Of a stretch of DNA of 64,000 nt, positions 60,401-64,000 are shown piece after piece. Each line of letters starts with the position of its first letter. The stretch's first letter is position 1. The notes below the pieces were generated by a model. The model did not search any database. It was given only the letters and a program-made list of their open reading frames with translations, and was not told the origin of the DNA. The stretch is from Panopea generosa (lineage: Eukaryota; Mollusca; Bivalvia; Adapedonta; Hiatellidae): the NCBI GenBank assembly GCA_029582155.1, contig CM055902.1:17491511-17555510 (forward strand), in the 5' to 3' direction. A program made the position numbers and the translations under genes.

Positions 60401-61830
60401 GGACAGAGTCTAGGACTCGTGATGCGGCCCATCATTATTAACTGTTGATCTAATATTTGCTAAAGAAATATGATCCACATTACTGTTAATTAATTGTTTG
60501 TTAAATATTTGTGTGAAAATATCTAATGGTATTAAATGAATTAAAAAAAAAAAAAGTTTTCTTTTATTTATTCACACCACCCGTATTTGATGTAATAATT
60601 AATTTCTTTAATACAAAGTCACCTTTTCCGACTATTTTTTTATTACTCGGCATCTTTAAGTACGGATATTTAGCTGTGGCTAAATATCAAAAAAAAATTC
60701 CACACTGCGCGAGTTTTAGTCACACCCAAATTAGAGGTGACAACATTCGGCAATTGACAATGCATCCACCATGACAACGATTGGCGAAAGGTGTTAAAGT
60801 ATCCACCGTAGGTGTGACATTCACCATTGTACTATATAATTACCTTTTTACCGAGGTCACCAATCCATTTACTATATAAATCCTTTTTACCGAGATTGTC
60901 ATTTACCGACTTCACCGTCACCCCCCTGGGCTGGGGTGAGATACTGGCTGGCTTGGATTCACAAGGTCATTTGTGATCTTGAACATCATGGTCCAACATT
61001 CATTGTCTTTCACCCAGGTGGTCTATCATGGAGGGGACACTGCTAGTGTTGTGATATCTGTTAGTCACACATCTTGCAGCTCTCCTCTGTACCATCTGGT
61101 AGTTCCATGAGAGGTTCTGGTACATGTGAACTCCAAGGTACTTTGATGTAAAATCTGTTTTGAGTGTGTGGCCCTTCAAGTAGTACTCATCTATTGTAAT
61201 TGGTGTCCTCTTTCTGTGTACACATAGAATGCTGCACGCTCTGGGTGGTAGCTCACACTCCAGTGTTTCTACCATTCCACTAATTTATTCAGGTCATCCT
61301 GTAGAGTTTGACGGTCCTGTTTAGCGCGAATTTCACTGTGTACCAAGCAATTGTCTGCAAATAGTCTTATTATGGACGAGACCTATAGTGGTTAAGTTGT
61401 TGATGAAGATGAGGAACAGAATAAGTCCGAGGATACTTCCCTGAGGGACACCATTTATAATGGGTGCCAACTCAGATGTTGCCCTGTCAACATACATGCC
61501 CTGTGTGCAGGAAGGATAATTCTATTCAGAGTATGGACCCTGATGCCATAGTGGTGTAACTTGATGAGAAGACGACTGTTGTACAACGCCAGCAGTGGTC
61601 GCTTCAACGTAAGATCCAGATCCAGATCCAGAAAGATAAAAAGAAAAGTTGTTTGAAAATAGCGATGTGGAAAAAAAATTCCAATACAACGTCTTGTGAT
61701 TGAAGCTGTTTTAAGAGAACGAACTTGCTATATTTAATTGTAGAGTTCTTACCAACATTATAATCCCCCATATACTGAGCAATGTACAACACATTGACAG
61801 TTTCGGACCACATATTGGACAAATAGACAT
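57214..61830 (-). CDS. RNASEK: Ribonuclease kappa (V-ATPase-associated membrane protein), two exons
   Basis: Coding exons 61830-61753 (26 codons) and 57441-57214 (75 codons plus TAG), 101 residues in all; human RNASEK is about 98. RNase kappa is a small two-helix membrane protein associated with the V-ATPase and needed for endosomal acidification and uptake; the early claim of RNase activity gave the name (known family). Exon 1 begins MSICPICGPKLSMCC and runs into the first membrane helix (LLSIWGIIML), ending phase 0 at TTG/GTAAGA. Exon 2 (acceptor ATATATTTCAG) continues ALMGVFYRLHS, then FEDIPFVEKDW, YEQVALNCFIAAGIYVLC (second helix) and a basic tail. CGPKLS, EDIPF.EKD and YEQV..NCFIAAG are family hallmarks. 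The junction IIML/ALMG falls inside helix 1. The 4311-nt intron holds a LINE, a TIR element and a FLYWCH gene, all described separately. Confidence 0.93.
57545..57725 (+). mobile_element. SINE type C, head decayed
   Basis: GATCATCTCTCACAGC... TCCTTGAACAAGACACTCTT... GTTGTAATAACTTGTTTCAC, tail AATAAATAAGTTTAAAAAAA. In the RNASEK intron, about 100 bp from exon 2. Confidence 0.75.
58340..58465 (+). repeat. Left terminal inverted repeat
   Basis: Pairs with 60800-60923 in inverse orientation with only a few differences. Within it the block CTCGGTAAAAAGG occurs twice, 39 bp apart, so a transposase could have two adjacent binding sites per end, as in Mutator-type termini. Confidence 0.9.
59155..60367 (+). 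CDS. FLYWCH zinc-finger protein inside a TIR element, three exons
   Basis: Exons 59155-59547, 59755-59919 and 60212-60367, all phase 0, 238 codons. Donors are GGG/GTGAGT and AAG/GTGAGT; acceptors TTTCAG and CTTAG. Exon 1 encodes an acidic region with a repeated block, roughly (E/S)PLADQPP.DDITDE.PVTQEIPD, then GYTYTRG. Exon 2 completes a FLYWCH finger: a YWRC strand, two cysteines (RC and TC) and HVH as the metal ligands. Exon 3 encodes a helix (KECAKERKFEPAAAIVE) and LPKPDHLAR, a segment that follows FLYWCH fingers in many invertebrate, transposon-related proteins (known family). The usual downstream conserved part after LAR is missing, so the protein looks truncated. FLYWCH fingers bind DNA and also occur in Mutator-like transposases; no transposase catalytic core is visible here. 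The ATG is the first in frame; an upstream exon cannot be excluded. Confidence 0.78.
60800..60923 (-). repeat. Right terminal inverted repeat
   Basis: Inverse copy of 58340-58465, with the same doubled CTCGGTAAAAAGG block. The near identity of the two ends suggests a fairly recent insertion compared with the frameshifted LINE around it. Confidence 0.9.
61753..61830 (-). CDS. RNASEK: RNASEK exon 1
   Basis: 78 nt, phase 0 at its donor (TTG/GTAAGA). It encodes MSICPICGPKLSMCC followed by the first part of membrane helix 1. The CGPK motif close to the start is a family constant. Too short for an ORF scan; recognised by translating the minus strand upstream of exon 2. Promoter and 5' UTR should lie just above 61830 but I see no clear TATA box. 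Confidence 0.9.
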
Positions 61831-62153
61831 GATTTAATCTTAAATGTGTTGATCAATAAATTTTGTCCAGAAAACCGGAAGTCATCTGACTTGTTTTTGA
61901 TTTCGTGATGTGCAAGGCGATGTTTAGTCTGGTTCTCGGACCCAAAATGCTCTCGGCGTTGCCTTAGCATCATATAATGTGAGACCGGGTACCAGTCCCG
62001 GCAACTAGTTTTCATTTTTAATTACCGAAAATAGATTAGAAAAAAACAATCGCATGAAATATAACTAGCGAGACATAGTGCCCGTCTCTGTGGTGGCCTT
62101 TAACATTGTTTTACGTATCCAAATAATAAAAAATGATGTCCAAACTACAAATA
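61831..62153. other. Sequence upstream of RNASEK exon 1
   Basis: More mixed base composition (CCGGAAGTCATCTGACTTG at 61876, GGGTACCAGTCCCGGC at 61986). CCGGAAGT is an ETS-type site about 45 bp above the ATG, common in housekeeping promoters, and RNASEK is a housekeeping gene. Promoter role inferred. Confidence 0.4.
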
Positions 62154-62577
62154 TAACACATATTTCTAATATATAATACATGCTTGGATGCATTGAATAA
62201 GAGTGACCTAATGCACCCGGACCCCCTCCAGCCTAACACTTCTTAAAAAAATGTGTGTAAAATGACTTGTGCGTTTTTTACGTATGTTTGAGACATAATT
62301 AAGCACATTTTATTGATTTATTTTATAAATGGAAATTTTTTTTTTTTTCAAAAAAGCTTCTGAAAACACATATTTCTAATATATAATACATGCTTGGATG
62401 CATTGAATAAGAGTGACCTAATGTACCCGGACCCCCTCCAGCCCAACACTTCTTAAAAAAATGTGTGTAAAATGACTTGTGCGTTTTTACGTATGTTTAA
62501 GACATAATTAAGCACATTTTATTGATTTATTTTACAAATGGAAAATTGTTTTTTTTTTAAAAAAGCCTCTGAAAATT
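62154..62577. repeat. 210-bp tandem duplication
   Basis: Two direct copies (from 62154 and 62366) of ACACATATTTCTAATATATA through a poly-T and AAAAAAGCYTCTGAAAA, about 95% alike by eye. Confidence 0.9.
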
Positions 62578-62835
62578 ATACGCAGGTCCGGGCCTTTGGG
62601 TCTATTAGATAGTTACGCTACCGACTAAGAAGGTCTCTTGAGTGATTCTAAATCAGGAATTACTGAGTTTAGATAGAAAGAGAATGTATTTATGAGCCAT
62701 TGTAAGTAAATTTATAAACTCTGTATCAAAGAAAAATACATTCTTAACTCATCTTATTTTGTGAAATATCAAATAATATGGTTGCTGTAGATCACTACAA
62801 TCTAATTTTCCCATTTCTTGAACCCTATGTCTGTA

Positions 62836-62955
62836 TCATCAGAACTACTTTCCTAGAACAGTTACAAGTTGGAATAGCCTTCCAATTCATGTTAAGCCCA
62901 GTACCAGCCTCAGTCAGTTTGGTGTAGCTGACCTGGAGACTGTACCATTTAAACA
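62836..62955 (+). mobile_element. LINE RT C-terminal fragment
   Basis: The plus strand reads YFPRTVTSWNSLPIHV and then SLSQF, the conserved end of a non-LTR RT ORF. Only about 40 codons are recognisable; the remainder is gone. Confidence 0.65.
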
Positions 62956-63600
62956 AACTATTTTTTTTTATAATATTAGCAATAAAGTGTTGTTTTCAAA
63001 TAAAATCATATGTATATCAAATGAATTATATAGAGAAAGAAAGGCATTTGATTGAGATTTTGTGAACGCTCGCATATTCGCGCAAAATCTCGCAATATCT
63101 CATTTTCAATTATCTTAACTGCCATTCATCTCAGGAACACAGATCAAAATTCTTACACTGCAAAATGAAATTGTCATCAAAACAATACCATTCCTGGAAA
63201 TTTGTGTTTAAAATTGTTGAAGTACTTGTGATTACAAATTGTGTATACTGCAGCTAAAATAACGGCAAATTACGACATGTTGTCCTTCAAACCTCAACAT
63301 CTTTAAGTCAAGATCATTTTGCATGATCGAAACACGTTTAAACATCATAGACTACATACAACTTACAGTTTAAGAAATCAGTTGCCTGTGAATTATGAAT
63401 GAATACTTTGCAAATTATGAATCCTTCGTGTGCTAATTCATCAACATTTAGTCAGGGGATGCAAGTTTCCTATCCTTCTATACGTGTCCTGTGTATATCT
63501 TTTATTTTTCAAAACATATTTCTGCTTCGGCCGGATAATGGCCACCATCAACTTGTTGATTATTATGCCATGATTATCGATTGCGCATTTATAAACAAAT

Positions 63601-64000
63601 TTAAAAATAGAAAAAAAAGTTAAAATCACTGGGCTGAGCTAGTAAGCCTAATATGCCCCAGGTCAATGAAGCTTTGAAGGCCTCTATTGATGGAGCAGTC
63701 ACCGTCCCGGGTGGAAGAGCGTTCCAATCTCTGATGGTTCGTGGGAAGAAGGAATGTTTACGGTAGTCACTAGCACTAGATGGAATTAAGAAGCTTTCAG
63801 ACTGTGAATTCCTTGTACCACGTTTTGGTTGTGTAAGACGCCCTTCTTTTTTGACTGCTACAAGATGGTTATCGATTTTGTAGAAGATTGAAATTCTGGC
63901 GTCTTGCCTTCTTTGTTGTAAGGATCTCCATTCTAGGTCCTGGATCATGTCTGTGACACTAGAGTGGTTTCCGTGTCTGTTCATTACGTATCTAGAACTT
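63601..64000 (-). mobile_element. LINE RT C-terminal ORF, runs off the right edge
   Basis: Open from the window edge to a stop at 63601, about 130 codons. It reads YVMNRHGNHSSVTDMI, LEWRSLQQRRQDARI, FYKIDNHLVAV and RTIRDWNALPPGTV, the typical end of an invertebrate non-LTR RT. This copy has no internal stop here and is better preserved than the RNASEK-intron LINE. Confidence 0.85.

Larger units (their letters stand above)
58340..60923. mobile_element. 2.6-kb TIR element carrying the FLYWCH gene, inserted in a LINE
   Basis: Inverted termini at 58340-58465 and 60800-60923 match almost base for base over about 115 bp (GTGAAGTCGGTAAATGACAA inward). The element is flanked on both sides by CCCTGGG (58333-58339 and 60924-60930), a 7-bp target duplication; removing element plus one copy restores continuous LINE sequence. 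Long termini and a FLYWCH-encoding gene suggest a Mutator-like (MULE/Phantom-type) lineage, but its 7-bp duplication is shorter than the usual 8-9 bp, and no transposase was found, so the class is inferred. The bases outside GTGAAG differ between ends, so the exact outer edge may shift by a few bases. Confidence 0.85.
58080..61600 (-). mobile_element. Decayed LINE reverse transcriptase, split by the TIR element
   Basis: Reading down the minus strand from 61600: an RT stretch with GVPQGSILGL and LFADN (a decayed LFADD catalytic motif), then the piece around 61275-61000 (TSKYLGV, MVQRRAARCVTNRY), then after the 2.6-kb insertion the RT tail YYRYSFFS and VWNSLSANVAD. Frameshifts and stops break it throughout. 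The motif order is that of the C-terminal half of non-LTR retrotransposon RTs common in aquatic invertebrates. 5' part missing; dead copy. Confidence 0.85.

Overview
The window is animal nuclear DNA, most likely from a bivalve mollusc. Genes are split by GT-AG introns, introns are crowded with tRNA-derived SINEs, LINE relics, TIR elements and AT-rich minisatellites, and the proteins are metazoan: a Wnt co-receptor, RNase kappa, a YHYH-domain protein and a FLYWCH protein. The phylum call rests on repeat style and gene content and is only moderately secure. Nothing here is prokaryotic or viral.

Minus strand, 50165 down to 2011: one gene fills most of the window. I assembled 14 phase-consistent coding exons of an LRP5/6 (arrow) orthologue. 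They run from the initiator methionine and signal peptide (50108-50165) through propeller 1, EGF1, propeller 2, EGF2, propeller 3 and EGF3, about 952 residues. Propeller 4, the LDLa repeats, the membrane segment and the PPPSP tail must lie beyond the left edge. Intron 1 (about 11.8 kb) holds four large minisatellite arrays (about 39.3-45.7 kb). It also holds an independent plus-strand YHYH gene (47959-48801) with its own TATA-like promoter and probable untranslated first exon. The YHYH frame is interrupted by one in-frame TAA.

50.2-57.2 kb: repeats only, as far as I can see. These are SINEs, a TIR-bounded repeat, a 162-bp tandem repeat and a 60-bp satellite that happens to be open for 282 codons.

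57.2-61.8 kb: a two-exon ribonuclease kappa gene (RNASEK) on the minus strand. Its single 4.3-kb intron contains a dead LINE, and inside that LINE sits a 2.6-kb element with about 125-bp terminal inverted repeats and a 7-bp target duplication. That element carries a three-exon FLYWCH zinc-finger gene on the plus strand. The result is a four-level nest: host gene, LINE, DNA element, passenger gene.

61.8-64 kb: two more LINE 3' fragments and a 210-bp tandem duplication.

The genes do not form a pathway. LRP5/6 is a Wnt receptor, RNASEK is a V-ATPase-associated membrane protein, and the other two are a secreted protein and a transposon-associated DNA-binding protein. All exon boundaries are inferred from splice dinucleotides, phase and homology recalled from the families; no alignment was run.
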